64,000 nucleotides of DNA from positions 2,790,001-2,854,000 of the forward strand of contig CADCSX010000023.1 in the NCBI GenBank assembly GCA_902805475.1, written 5' to 3'. This DNA comes from Entonaema liquescens. Taxonomy: Eukaryota > Ascomycota > Sordariomycetes > Xylariales > Xylariaceae. How positions within the stretch are numbered: the stretch's first letter is position 1; the number at the start of each line of letters is the position of its first letter. Position numbers and translations under genes: made by a program. Shown here piece after piece: positions 46,490 through 57,700 of this stretch. The notes below the pieces were generated by a model that saw only the letters and a program-made list of their open reading frames with translations, had not been told where the DNA came from and ran no database searches.

Positions 46490-48359
46490 ATGGCAAACCT
46501 ATTAAATCTCGAATTGGGTGACGCGGTAACAAGGAGAGTCTTGGAGCTTAACCATTTCTTTAATAAAGACAAACGGTTTTTATCCAAAGGCCTACTGGCT
46601 ACTGGAACCTATGGCTTTACAATTCGCGTTGAGGTCAAGGATCCGAAAGTCCCGACACTAAAAAATCTTGTAGTCAAGAGAGCTAGGGGAGGCAAAGATG
46701 CCAGGTCCAATTTGATAGCGGAGAAAAGGTTCCTCCAGAAACTACAAGGTAATCCGCATATCGTAAGACTTATTGATATCAAGGACAATCCTTTAAGCGA
46801 TAATGTGGATAAAAGAGACTGGATAGTAATGGAATGGGTCGAGCATGGAGAGCTCAAGTCGTTTATTACAAAGGCGAGAGCGATACTAGGAAAAGGACAA
46901 AGGCTGCCGAACCGTCTCCTTTGGAGGATGTTCGTATGCCGTAAGTACCTTGATACAATATACCATCATATTAAGCTAATTTAACGTGTAGTCTTAAGGG
47001 GCTGTATAGCTATGGCCGTACGTCACATTCATGAAATATAACCCGAACTTTACCTTCTCAAAATATATAAAAGGTAAATACGGTATTTATTGATCGATGC
47101 TGACTTCTTAGGATTTAGTGGCCCGAAGCTCAAGAACAAATACGAAAAAACAAAGATCTATCAGGAATAGTACATGGTGACCTCCACCAAGGCAACGGTA
47201 TAATATACCTACCCCATCTAGATGCGGTGATAAAATTACTAACGTGGGTGTAGTCCTTATTGGAGAGCCTCCTAATGATGAAGAGCATACAATTGCGCCA
47301 ATACTGAAGCTTATCGACTTCGGCTCTACGGAACAATATCCCGTAATAGAGGAGGGAGATACTCAAAATGTCTACGATATCGGGCAAATAATGCTTGCCC
47401 TTATAAACCTAAACCGTGGGCGCAACCAGACCGCAACCGTCGCAACTTATGAATGGAATGGTAAAAATTACAGAACCGATGCCACTCCCCTTATCCCAAC
47501 CCCAACCGGCGTCGACCATGCGCTGTGCGTCGTGGTTTGTGCTTGTATGGCGGAAATGCCTCATCACCGCCCTGCACTATTTACTTTGCTTCGGATGGGA
47601 CTGAAAGGGCTAACGGAAAGAACACTCGAAACATACGAACACGACCCATCGGAACACGACAGATACGTTGCACATATCTGGAGGAGCATCGCGAATAACG
47701 CCCCAACCGAGGACGAAGATACAGAGATGACTGACTGGACAACTACCGCCCCTTCTGACACTAGTGTCTCAACCATAGTTCCTGCAACTCGACCAGGCAG
47801 TCCTGCAACTCGGCCGGGTAGTCCTGCAACTCGACCAGGCAGTCCTGCAACTCGTCCAGGTAGTCCTGCAACTCGACCAGGTAGTCCTGCAACTCGACCA
47901 GGTAGTCCTGCAACCCGGCCAGGAAGTCCTGCGTTGGGACCGGGTTCAGCAGAATCGAGAACTCCATTAAGAAGAGACGGACCTTCGACACAACCAACCC
48001 CAGTACAGATGCGACCCGAAGGGATGGACCTTCGCGACGAACAACCCCCTTTAAAACCCCTTTTAAAACCCCCTCGACGAGATCCGGGCCCTCGGCTCCT
48101 AGTACGGACCGTTCAAGAGGGGACGTACCTCCGTCGCCGTCGACTCCTACCAGGCGTCCTGTACCAAGGCGCACGCCTTCCGAAGAAAGAACTTCGAGGC
48201 GCACAGATCGAGGTCAACGAAGAAGAAGTCGAAGTCCATCAGAGGATTCTGCAGGGATCCGTTGGGAGTAAGGGCTTGCCCCTATTTTCAAGGATAGATT
48301 TCGTCGGTGTGTCTGGTGGGGGAGCGGGGGGTGTTTATTTGTTAATTATATCTGGATAA
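46490..48359 (+). CDS. Fungal protein-kinase-like protein with PATRPGS repeats; probable frameshift in tail
   Basis: Four exons, 46490-46940, 46992-47017, 47119-47197 and 47254-48359; GT..AG ends and phases all fit. Kinase landmarks appear in order: a glycine-rich loop LLATGTYGFTIRV, the ATP-binding Lys in NLVVKRA, a helix-C-like AEKRFLQKL, hinge WIVMEWVEHGEL, catalytic loop IVHGDLHQGN and the metal-binding LIDFGS. The catalytic-loop wording differs from usual Ser/Thr kinases (HRD), and is nearer to small-molecule phosphotransferases and divergent fungal kinases. After the domain come seven PATRPGS repeats. As read, the protein has 553 residues. Near 48015-48017 one C appears missing; restoring it gives an Arg/Ser/Pro-rich tail (RRTPSEERTSRRTDRGQRRR) ending at 48271 and 524 residues. 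Substrate unknown. Confidence 0.78.
47785..47931 (+). repeat. 21-bp coding minisatellite, seven PATRPGS units
   Basis: Seven nearly identical 21-bp units (CCTGCAACTCGACCAGGCAG type) lie in frame in the last exon of the kinase-like gene. Most differences are synonymous, which fits recent unit duplication or conversion. An eighth, diverged unit (PALGPGS) follows. Confidence 0.93.
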
Positions 48360-49225
48360 ACTGGTTGTGTATTGTAAATTTGAAGGGGTGTTGGTCGGTT
48401 CTTGTGGCATGGTGTTTTCGCGTGTGGCATGGAGGATGCTATTTCCAGACTCTAAAGCCCTCTGGGCACTAAGACTCCTACGTACGCCTTATAGGCATCG
48501 CTTGTATACAGCATTGATGCCTCTCTATTCCCCCAAACTAGTAGTACTAAGGCACAGGTATTAATAAAAATGGCCGTAATCATCATATACAACCACTGGA
48601 TTTGGGAGGCTCAGGAGTCCTGTTGATCAAGAAGCTTTCTTGGGAGGAAAAACACGTTGCTAGACTACTAGTAACATACACGTATTCTCCTTTTGTTCAA
48701 ACATCTTAGCGGTCTAGGGCACACTTAATTTCAAATAGAAACCACTTGTTTCTCCTATGCTTTATAGCCAACTAGTTGATTAGGTTAGATGTTTTAAGGG
48801 GTAATGTTGCTATCGTCATGTTACTCTCCTGAGGGGATGTATTCCTTTCCAGTTACGATATCATAACTCCAACCCCTTACTATATCTACTAACAGTAGAC
48901 TTGTACTAACCAACTAACGTCACTTTGTCTCAGTCAAATTTTATTATTTTAATTGCTTCGCTGGGATGTATATAGGTAAGCATAAGTGTGCCTCTTTGTC
49001 TATGCGTATCAGAATGAGTCTTCTAAGCATTTACTTCCCTAGGACACGCGCCCGGCGTTTACTGCCCTCTGCTATTTAACCCTGCTATAAACCCTTCTGG
49101 ATCGTGCTTCGCCTTTTTTTTTTTTTTTCCAACTGACCTTACCTTTGCCAGTATATTTCATCGCCATTGAAACTTGCCTATTGACAATCATTTGCCGCCT
49201 CGGGTAATCATTACCGGCTTTCACA
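48360..49225. other. Intergenic region
   Basis: 866 bp, A/T-rich, with a T tract of about 15 near 49,115-49,130. No gene recognised. Confidence 0.45.
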
Positions 49226-49930
49226 ATGGATTGGAGTCCCAGCGAGAACGAACACCCTGCGATTATTCAACCAGAAGCAGCCGTAATAGCAGCAACGACT
49301 CATACCCCAACTCCTCCTGTGCCGGTATCCCCTGCGTTTTCTACATGGTCATCAATTTACTCCCCAAGCCTTGCCCCGGCAACTCCCACTAGACCTCCTC
49401 ATGCACCTAGGGAGGGCCAGTCTGGCGATAGTCCTCCGTGGGCGCGCTACCGCCCTCATCTTAATCCCGTTCCTCGAATTTGGTCGTCTCCGCGCGATTG
49501 GCGGCATGAATTACCCTCCAGTTTCCACAGCCTTGAACCCTACAAAGGGATTTATTCGGACAACGATGGCTTAGAGGCCGCCCAGACCGCCATAGGCTAT
49601 GCAATAAGAGCATACAAGAGGAGCCTCCTGGACGAGTTGGAGATAGACGGCACCATCTTCGGACTCGCAGTTCAGCTGCTGCCCAGAGTGGGAGAATACG
49701 CCAGGATGCGAGAGAAGATCGAACGCGAGGCTTCGGAATACTTCGACAAGCTCCAAGCGGCGATTGCGGCGCACGAATTCCGCGAACACGGGCTGCCTCC
49801 TGAACGCTGTACTCACTTCTTTGGCCCCCCTCCGCGTAGGGAGATGAGTGGTGAGAGGTTCTATGGGGATGACACTTGGAGACGAGGGGTGTATGACCCG
49901 CGTGATATCATCAACTCGATGCGCCAATAA
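49226..49930 (+). CDS. Hypothetical protein, Pro-rich N-terminus and helical C-terminus
   Basis: A single exon of 234 residues. The first 100 residues are Pro/Ser/Ala-rich (TPTPPVPVSPAF) and probably disordered. The rest is helical and charged (AQTAIGYAIRAYKRSLLDEL, then VGEYARMREKIEREASEYFD and KLQAAIAAHEFREHG), with a Cys and His in PPERCTHFFGPPP. The end DPRDIINSMRQ is polar. The reading frame is longer and more regular than nearby spurious frames, and the ATG has a good context. I recognise no domain. It sits in the same patch as two other unfamiliar genes. Confidence 0.65.
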   Translation: MDWSPSENEHPAIIQPEAAVIAATTHTPTPPVPVSPAFSTWSSIYSPSLAPATPTRPPHAPREGQSGDSPPWARYRPHLNPVPRIWSSPRDWRHELPSSFHSLEPYKGIYSDNDGLEAAQTAIGYAIRAYKRSLLDELEIDGTIFGLAVQLLPRVGEYARMREKIEREASEYFDKLQAAIAAHEFREHGLPPERCTHFFGPPPRREMSGERFYGDDTWRRGVYDPRDIINSMRQ

Positions 49931-51603
49931 CTCGTCGGCATAATAACGTCTATTAACTTCATTTCCCGTTGTATATTCTTATATTCTTATCTGGGTGTAT
50001 ATTGCACTTCATCTTGGGGTTTGCTAGAGTGAGCTACTACATGACGGAAATGATAGCTCGTACAAAAGGGAAACACGAAACAATATTTAACGCAAGTCCC
50101 TTAAATCTCCCTATCTACCTAGGTCGGTCTTGACATTGTATTGGGATGATATTGAGGTGAGACAAAATTGAAATGGGGATTTCCACGTACGACCTCGGGA
50201 TACGAGAAGCTACGTAAGGGAGGTACCTATGTATCACATGTATTCATCGTACCTGAATAACCATAGATGAAATCCGGAGTGGCTGGGCAAACGTAGATGC
50301 ACTCCAGACTGGCGGGTGGATACTAAAGTTTACATGCCCTTTTCGTCTAAGTAAGCGAGCCAATGGATGCGGGGAACTAACAGGGTCAGCTGCCGCGGCC
50401 GGTGATCGACAGAGAGAGAGAGAGCCTTTTTATTTTATTTTTAGGTTAGTGGACTTGCAGACTTGGTGGAAAGAAACCCGCTGAAGATCTGTGATACCTT
50501 AATACCTTAATACCTTAATAAGTTGCTTGACAGCAGGACCACCTCATCATGATGACCCGACCCGTTGCCTCCTAGCGGAGAAATGCAACCTTTTAAAATC
50601 TAGGTATGTTTACAGATGTGCGTAGGTAGTATATCCACTACCTAATCTACGTAACCTTTGATTATTTCTATTCGTCCTCTTCTTTCCTCGATGACGCATA
50701 TCGTTATTAACTATTAACATTAACATTTCACAATAAGTATCGACTCCCAAGGTTTTCGCGGTAATCGGTAGACGTAGGTTAGCTGATTAGGTCTTACGTA
50801 CTTTTCGGCATATGTACCTAGGTAAATGACCTCGTCTGTTTTATCCTGATTTCCGATTTACTCAGCGAATCTTCACCGTGGATTCCCCGGTTCGCCCCCC
50901 GGTCAAAATTGCGTCTTAGACCTGCAGCTAGCCTTCGATAGTGCATTGGCTTTCCCTAGCATACATGTACATAACATGGTATTAAATACATGGAAGACAT
51001 AATATTAATTAATTAATGGGCAGTTGACCAAAAAACCTTACTACTACCTATTCTTTTTTCAATACTACAATACTACCTATCGCCTACTACCGGCATACAC
51101 GATGGACTCTATAGGTTTGGTGAAACCCTAAGAGTAGAAAAACATTAAAAAAAAAAAAAAAGAGGAGCGATAACGAGATTTTGAAATCGTGGCCCACTTC
51201 CCAGCTGGAAATTCGAGGTGTGCATATTCTCTGCATCTCTGGCATTACATACAACATATTTTTGTAGATTCGGTCACACGACACGGGCGACACCACGATC
51301 CTCGGCTGACACAACAACAGCGAACCAGAACCAGAACCAGAACCAGGTCCTGTTTTTTTTTTTAACCAACTTGCATTTCCTATTTCCATGCGAGTCTGTG
51401 TGCAGGTTGTTTACGGGATCGTCTGATGCATGAGCATGAACCTACGGTAATGAATTAAGATTACGGATTATCCGCTTAGTCCCCGAAACCTTACTATTCT
51501 CTTTCGAAGCCTCTCATCGGCTTGTAATCAGACGAGGCTTTTTTTTTTTTTTTCTCTCGTTTTGTGTCTTGTCCTTCTCCTTTTCTTCCATTCTTCCTTC
51601 AGG
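49931..51603. other. Intergenic region of about 1.7 kb
   Basis: Contains AATACCTT repeats near 50,492-50,520, an AGAG run near 50,410-50,424, TACCTAGGT near 50,115 and 50,816, an A tract near 51,145, CCAGAA repeats near 51,324-51,342 and a T tract near 51,540-51,554. No gene recognised. The last part is the probable leader of the next gene. Confidence 0.45.
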
Positions 51604-53587
51604 ATGCAGGTCTCAGAAGGAAACTCGTCAGCACCGGCGGACTCCCCGTCAGTCGACGCCCATAACCCGACTAGGTCTAGTCCTGGCCCCGATCCTGGAC
51701 CTGACAGTCAGCCCTCGGGTACTAACAATATTCCCAATAGCAATAGCAATAGCAATGGTGAATGCAAGTGTAAGTCAATTTGACTTTTTTTTTTTTTTTT
51801 TTTTAATACTATACCTATACCTATACTCTTACTCCTACTCTTTCCCCCGATCCTCAACCCTGTTTTTATTATGATATTACGGAAGATTTACCTTCCTTCG
51901 GACAACCGTCGGTAGTCTCGAGATGGCAATGATCGGACGTGTGTCCTATTCACTACTTTTCCAGTCCTACCCGCGTGTCAAGTAACAACTTAAGAAGTAA
52001 CTTAAGTAACTTGGAACATATTAAACACCATCTCTTTATCGATTTGCCATCGCACAATCCCGAATTCACATGTGTTTTCTGCCAAGTTCTTAAAGAACCT
52101 GTGTGTATGCCGCCACACGGTCTGGGGTACTTAATGGGGACAGTTGACTGATGTGGTTCTTAGCGAACGTGCCAATCTTCCATGGCACCACCAGTCACCT
52201 TGATTCCCCGCACCCCACACAACCAGAAGCTCAGATCGACCGGGCTATATCATCAACTGGGGCTGGCCCAGTTAGAAGACTCTCCGCTTCCTCACCCAAG
52301 ATGTTGTTCTCAGATTTGTATAAGTCGACCAAGTCTCCCCTCTCGAGGTTAAGGCGTCACTCACATCCCGCCCCCGTGGCGCTGGATTATGATCCTGACC
52401 TCGTGAGTCGAGATAAACCCAAACAAAAGGCAGCTATCAAACGTCTTCTAGCGGCTAAGATACGAAATGACTGGCACTTTGAATGGCCACCCGTAACTGC
52501 AACCCCGGCATTGGGACATGCTAGAACAGGAACGGCAACCGAGGGACATGAAGACGATGTTGTCGTTGAAGACATCGATTCGGGAGACGATACTGCTTCG
52601 GTGTATAGCACAGTTTCAGAGGATCCCACTCATTTTCGTCCCAGATCCGAGTGGTTATCGGATATGCCCGACGATGATGATGACGACGATGTTCCTGTAT
52701 CACCATCAGCTTATCGTTTTGATACCCCAGATGCAGTTGGTACTTCGGTGAAGGTAGCAGCCCTCGCTAAGAGTGCTAAGCGAAGGAGGGCGGTACGTTC
52801 CGAGATGGAATGGAATGATGGGCTTGCTTGCTTCAATGCTCGACGAGATGCCTGGACTGGCGCAAAGGCAGCTCGAATTCGTCCAAAAGCGACTTCTCCA
52901 GCAGTCACTTCTCCCAATGCAAAACGTCTTTCTTGGTGGCATATTTCGACTTCCCCATCACCCTCGTCGCCAACGGAATCGATAGGTGCAAGCACAACGC
53001 TCAGCCCTAGTGCGACACGTACCTCTGGGGATACCACTGTAGTTTCCTCATCGGACGCAGAATTCAGAGAGACAAGGACTAAAGAGGACTCGTCAACTTA
53101 TCCAGTAGAGACACTGATACCGATACCTCAGCCTCTTTTGCCTGCCGCTACTCCCATGCGTGCCTCCATCACCGTGTCCGCATACCCAACCATCTACGAC
53201 AAGATCGTGGTTCAATCCGCGACACCCTCGTGTCCCGTCAACCTGGGTGATGTGGTTCGTGCCTGTGTGGCCGGTTGGAAACGAGATGGCGAGTGGCCCC
53301 CTAGAGGCACCGATCCTCCTCCCGTCGTAGCAGTTCGTAAGAGGACCAACGGCACGGATAGCAGGAGCAATGCGTCAAGAAGTAACGCATCTAAGAGAAT
53401 GAGCTTCAGTTTTCTGGGGAGAAGGCAGAGCGTAGGCGGGGATCCAAGCAATCTAGCCGAAAATGCATCACATCCCGAGAAAGAAGACGCTAGCCAGGCA
53501 ACAGGAAAGACTTTTCGGAAAGGGCTACAACGTGTGTTAGGTCTCGGACACGAGAGAACGACGAGCAATACTAGCAACCAGGCGTGA
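51604..53587 (+). CDS. DUF4050 (Gag1-like clamp) family protein, with probable 1-nt frameshift
   Basis: Two exons, 51604-51767 and 51965-53587. The intron contains a 22-base T tract; its donor is GTGTAA, which gives the right phase. The first exon is a Ser/Asn/Pro-rich linker. The second opens with LPSHNPEFTCVFCQVLKEPV and runs to GTVD, where a TGA appears at 52149. Adding one base there joins WMWFLANVPIFHGTTSHLD and gives 595 residues. The family signatures are EMEWNDGLACFNARRDAWTG and, near the C-terminus, VNLGDVVRACVAGWKRDGEW. Acidic (DDDDDDD) and Ser/Thr-rich segments separate them. A yeast relative has been linked to TORC1 control, from memory and not checked; the role here is open. Confidence 0.75.
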
Positions 53588-54756
53588 CGGACGTGGATAA
53601 TACGAACGAATAAATATTGAAGGAGTCGGAGTTGGAAGGGGTTAAGGAGAAACAAGGGAGTCTTGGATAGTCGTGATATATCCGCTGGGATTGTTAGGAG
53701 GAAGTGCTTTCTCAGCATTATGGCAATATACCCAGCATCGCTTTCGGCGTTTACTTATATTACTTCAATGCTCCGCCCTTTTTTTTTTGGCGTACGCATA
53801 GCATAGTGGATTTGTTGATAATGTTCTAGAATGAAAGCAGCAGGCATTTGCCGTTCTTTTCTTACTACCTTGTGGTGTACAACTACGTATTCCCTTGTAC
53901 ATTGTTAGAAACCTATAAAAAAAACCAGTGTAGTTAATACGATGGCCATGAGAAGGATATCATCCCGCGCCAGAGGCATATCATTCTTAATAGTTTTGTT
54001 TGCTTGACAAGCTTTACAGACCAACACGAGCTTTGCTACAGCCACATAAACCTACTACCACACAGTATGTGAACCCATGATACTGACAAATAGCACAAAT
54101 CACAGGTCGGTCAGCTCCATCAGCACAGCTTGAACTTGACATAACCTTAAGAGCATCACACATAAAACGCCGAAACTATAACTATAGCTAGAAAGCTTAA
54201 TCTTTCATCTCTCATTACTAGGCGTAACCATGTGATGCCACCACCCCATGCAGGCTTTTCTAATCCTACACAGACCACACCGAAAAGACGAGGAAAGATA
54301 AATAAAAAAGTAAAAGAATATCCATCTTCTCTTCCAAAAACGCCAATACAACACCTTGACAGTTTCCTTTTTCCTTTGGTACCTGATCTTCCCCCCTTCC
54401 CCTTCCCCATCCATTCTCAATGACGACGATGATAATAAACCCTTCTCTTCATCGCCTCCCTTGACCTGGTCCGGAAAGAATAAATAAATAAAGGGAAACC
54501 ACCTTATATCCAGCGTAGCAGCATCAAATATACCAGACGCCTGCCTGTTGCGATAAAACCAGAACAGAATAAGCAGTCCGAAGAACCCCCTAGGGTGAGG
54601 TAAGGTAAGGTAAGGTAAAATGTAAAACGTAAAAATAAAACAGACGTGCCCGCGGCAGCAAGAAGTGAAAAATTCCCTAGCACGACTCAACTCAACCCAG
54701 TCCGGTGCGATCCAACAAGAGCAAGAAAGAGTTTAAGCAAAACTGTCCTCGCAGCC
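53588..54756. other. Convergent 3' region
   Basis: About 1.2 kb between convergent genes, with four GGTAA pentamers at about 54,597-54,618. Open frames on both strands (for example 161 residues at 54,205-54,690, minus) lack motifs and look spurious. Confidence 0.45.
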
Positions 54757-57700
54757 CTACTGCAAAGCAGCCACCGACTCATCCGCAACCCGCCCGTCAT
54801 CGTTCACGACGCCGCTGCGCACCAGCGCGTCCCACACCTTATCTCCCTTCCTTTCCTCGAGCCCCGCGTCGACTGGTAGACCATCCAGCATCCTAAGCCG
54901 GCGGCACCGGTCTAGCACGACCAGCTCGTACAGTCTGCGGCGCATGCGCGTGCCCATGTCCGAGCGACTCGCGAACTTCCCGTCGCGCACCGCGTCTGCG
55001 TCCGGCAGTGTAAACGGGTCGAAGCCCTTCCCCTCCCTCGGTAGGCACAAGGGCCTGGATCGGGGCATAGAAACCGAGGGTTGCAGGATTATCGCGGAGA
55101 TCCAGACGCGCGAGGTGGGGGAAGCCGGCGAGCACGTCGGCGACCTGGGCGGGGTCCACGAGCCTGTTTCCGGCGACGAGGAGCTTCTTCAGTCGGGGGA
55201 TGAACCGCAGGGGGGTGAGGTCCTCGATGGCGTTCATGTTGAGGTTGAGAACCCGCAGATTCGGCATGAGTTGTCCGAGGTCCGGCGTTAGGCGCTGGAG
55301 GCCGCAGTTGGCCAGCTCGAGGTACTGCAGGTTGAGGAAGTCTACGGATGGGTTGAACGAGGTGAGGAAGTTGCCGGAGAGGAAGAGTTTTCGAATTTCG
55401 TAGGCGGCGTTCAGAGAGGATGCGTCCAAAGGTGCGTCGCCTTGTTGCTCGCGAAGAGAAAGGCTGTCGAGACGGCGGCACCGGGAGAAACCCGTAATAG
55501 TTGTCAATTTGTTCCGGTCTGCGTGAAGAAGACGAAGCGAAGAGAACGGCGATAGGTCAAGGGTTGTAAGCTCGTTATTAGAGAGGGTTACATATTTGAT
55601 ATTGGGAACCGAGACATTCTCACTGGGACCAAAGGACGATAGGTTGTTGTGCTGTAAATTAATGGAAGCGAGACTCGTGAGCTGTTCGATACCTTGGATC
55701 GAACTAATCTGGTTATTCTCCAAATCGAGCTCGGTAAGACGCTGCAGCCTTGTACCATCCAAGTTTACCTCGCTGAGAAGGTTACCCCTAGCTCGGAGGA
55801 CCTGTAAGCTATCATGCATCTTGATGCCGTCCAAATCAGTGATCTGATTATTGTCGGCGCGGAGATTTCGTAAGTGGACGAGATCTCTGAAGGCATGGAG
55901 ACTGCTGATCTGATTGTTCGACACATCAACATACTGTAAGTTCATCAAGTGGCCCCATGCCGTTAACTCAGAGAGGTGGTTATGGGTAATACGCAGGTTG
56001 CGAACGCTCCCAGGCATACCGTCGAGGTGTTCAATAGCGTTATTCGATGCATTGAGGGTGACAACATTCGTGCAAAACTCGTCCAACATATGGAGTGTCT
56101 TCAATTGTTTGTCATTGATATCCAACTCATGCATCGATTCCCAATCCGGCTCGAATGGCTCGACCTCGGTGATCTTCTCGACCAGGTTCTGGATGGCCTT
56201 AGACATGATCTTCTTGGAGCCATCTCCGGTAGCAAGATAACGATCTCCTACGACGTAGCTGACTTCTAATCCACAGGACTGATCGGCCTGGTGCATGGTA
56301 AAATCAGACAGCGGGCTCAGTGAGAAAGTGCCAACATACTGTCCGATTAATGGCGTTGCCGAGACCTGGGAAGTCTTCGCAGGGGCCGGCGTCACTACGA
56401 CGCTCACACTAGTGTTCCCCTGATGGTTGCCTTCCGGATAAATACTACTGTCGTCTTCGCGAATGCTAATCTGACGTTCTTCAAGTTCCGTTTCCTCCCC
56501 GTTTACATCTTCATCTTGTTCGTCTATTCGTGAAACGGGACGCGGCACAAACTCATGCCCTTTAACTGACAGATTCCTTGCGGAACGACTTCGTGACCTT
56601 GACCCTGTAACCGAACTGCTGACTGATTTAGGTGCTTTAGAACGCCCCCTGGCTTAAGCAAACTCGTTGCCACGTGTTCCGGTGGATCGTCCAAGAGGCC
56701 GAATTCTTGACCTGCATTGTCGTCATCGGAAAGATGAGCGACGTCTTGTATGATGGAAGCGATTGGCGACGAAAACGAAATTGTCAGGTTTCTTCGTCGC
56801 GAGGAATTTGACTTTTGCATCCGATCTTCGTGTATCGTAATCTCGTGTTCAATCTCCTTATCATCTTCGACTGGAGTCTCTACCAATGGCTGTTCCATTC
56901 CCGTGAATACCTCGTTTGTGTGACTCAAGATACTTTCATCATTTAAGGACTCTGGTGAAACGGCAGAGGATTTGATAGGAGGGGGCATCATAGAAGATTC
57001 CTCTTGTAGGGACAGGTCATTGTCTTCCAAATCCTGTTGCGCAGTTGGTCCTAAATGCTCCGTCTCCTTAATCGTATCGACTGAAAGATCCGGGATACTG
57101 GCGAAAGGGTCTTCGCTATCTTCGGATGGAAGAATGTTTCTGCCGTCCAAACTAGGTCTCGGTTGTTTGACTTTATACCAAACGTTTCTTTCCTTATCAA
57201 ATACCATATTACCCACCTGATTGCCAATGAGAGGTGTGACAACATCTGGTGCTATGAGTCTCTTTGAATCCGACGCATGGGAGGAACTAGTATGAATGGA
57301 GCGCCCACTAGAAGCCCCAGAAGATCGCGTTCCATTCGTAGGGTATTCGACGGTATTCTCACTAAGGTCGGGGAAATCCGGGTTGCGTGATATTCTGATG
57401 TTGGAAAGGTCGCTAACGACTTCTTGGTCATCAGGAGGGCTATCCCATCCGTTCTCCGAGACGAAACTTTGTCTGATAGACTCGCTGAGGCTGTTAGCCT
57501 CATTGATAGCTTTCCTAATTCGACCCATCGAATGCATTGAATTTGTTATGATTTCTCCCAAGTCACTAGCTTCTTCGTATTGCTTCAGCCGATCTGCAAG
57601 CGTGGGGTCTTCTTGATGGGTTGGTGCTCTACTAAGAGGAGGCCCTTCTCGACTCGGGGGCCGTAGAAAAGATTCCTGCGTGGAGTCCTGCAATGAGCCC

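Noticed and set aside
46997..47060. In-frame TAA in the kinase-like gene after HIHEI
   Set aside because: An intron with a strong GTACGT donor at 47018 and a TTTAG acceptor at 47118 removes it and keeps the phase.
2541..56649. Programmed ribosomal frameshifting as the cause of the repeated frame breaks
   Set aside because: No common slippery site or downstream structure is visible, and the affected genes are unrelated housekeeping types; run-length error is simpler.
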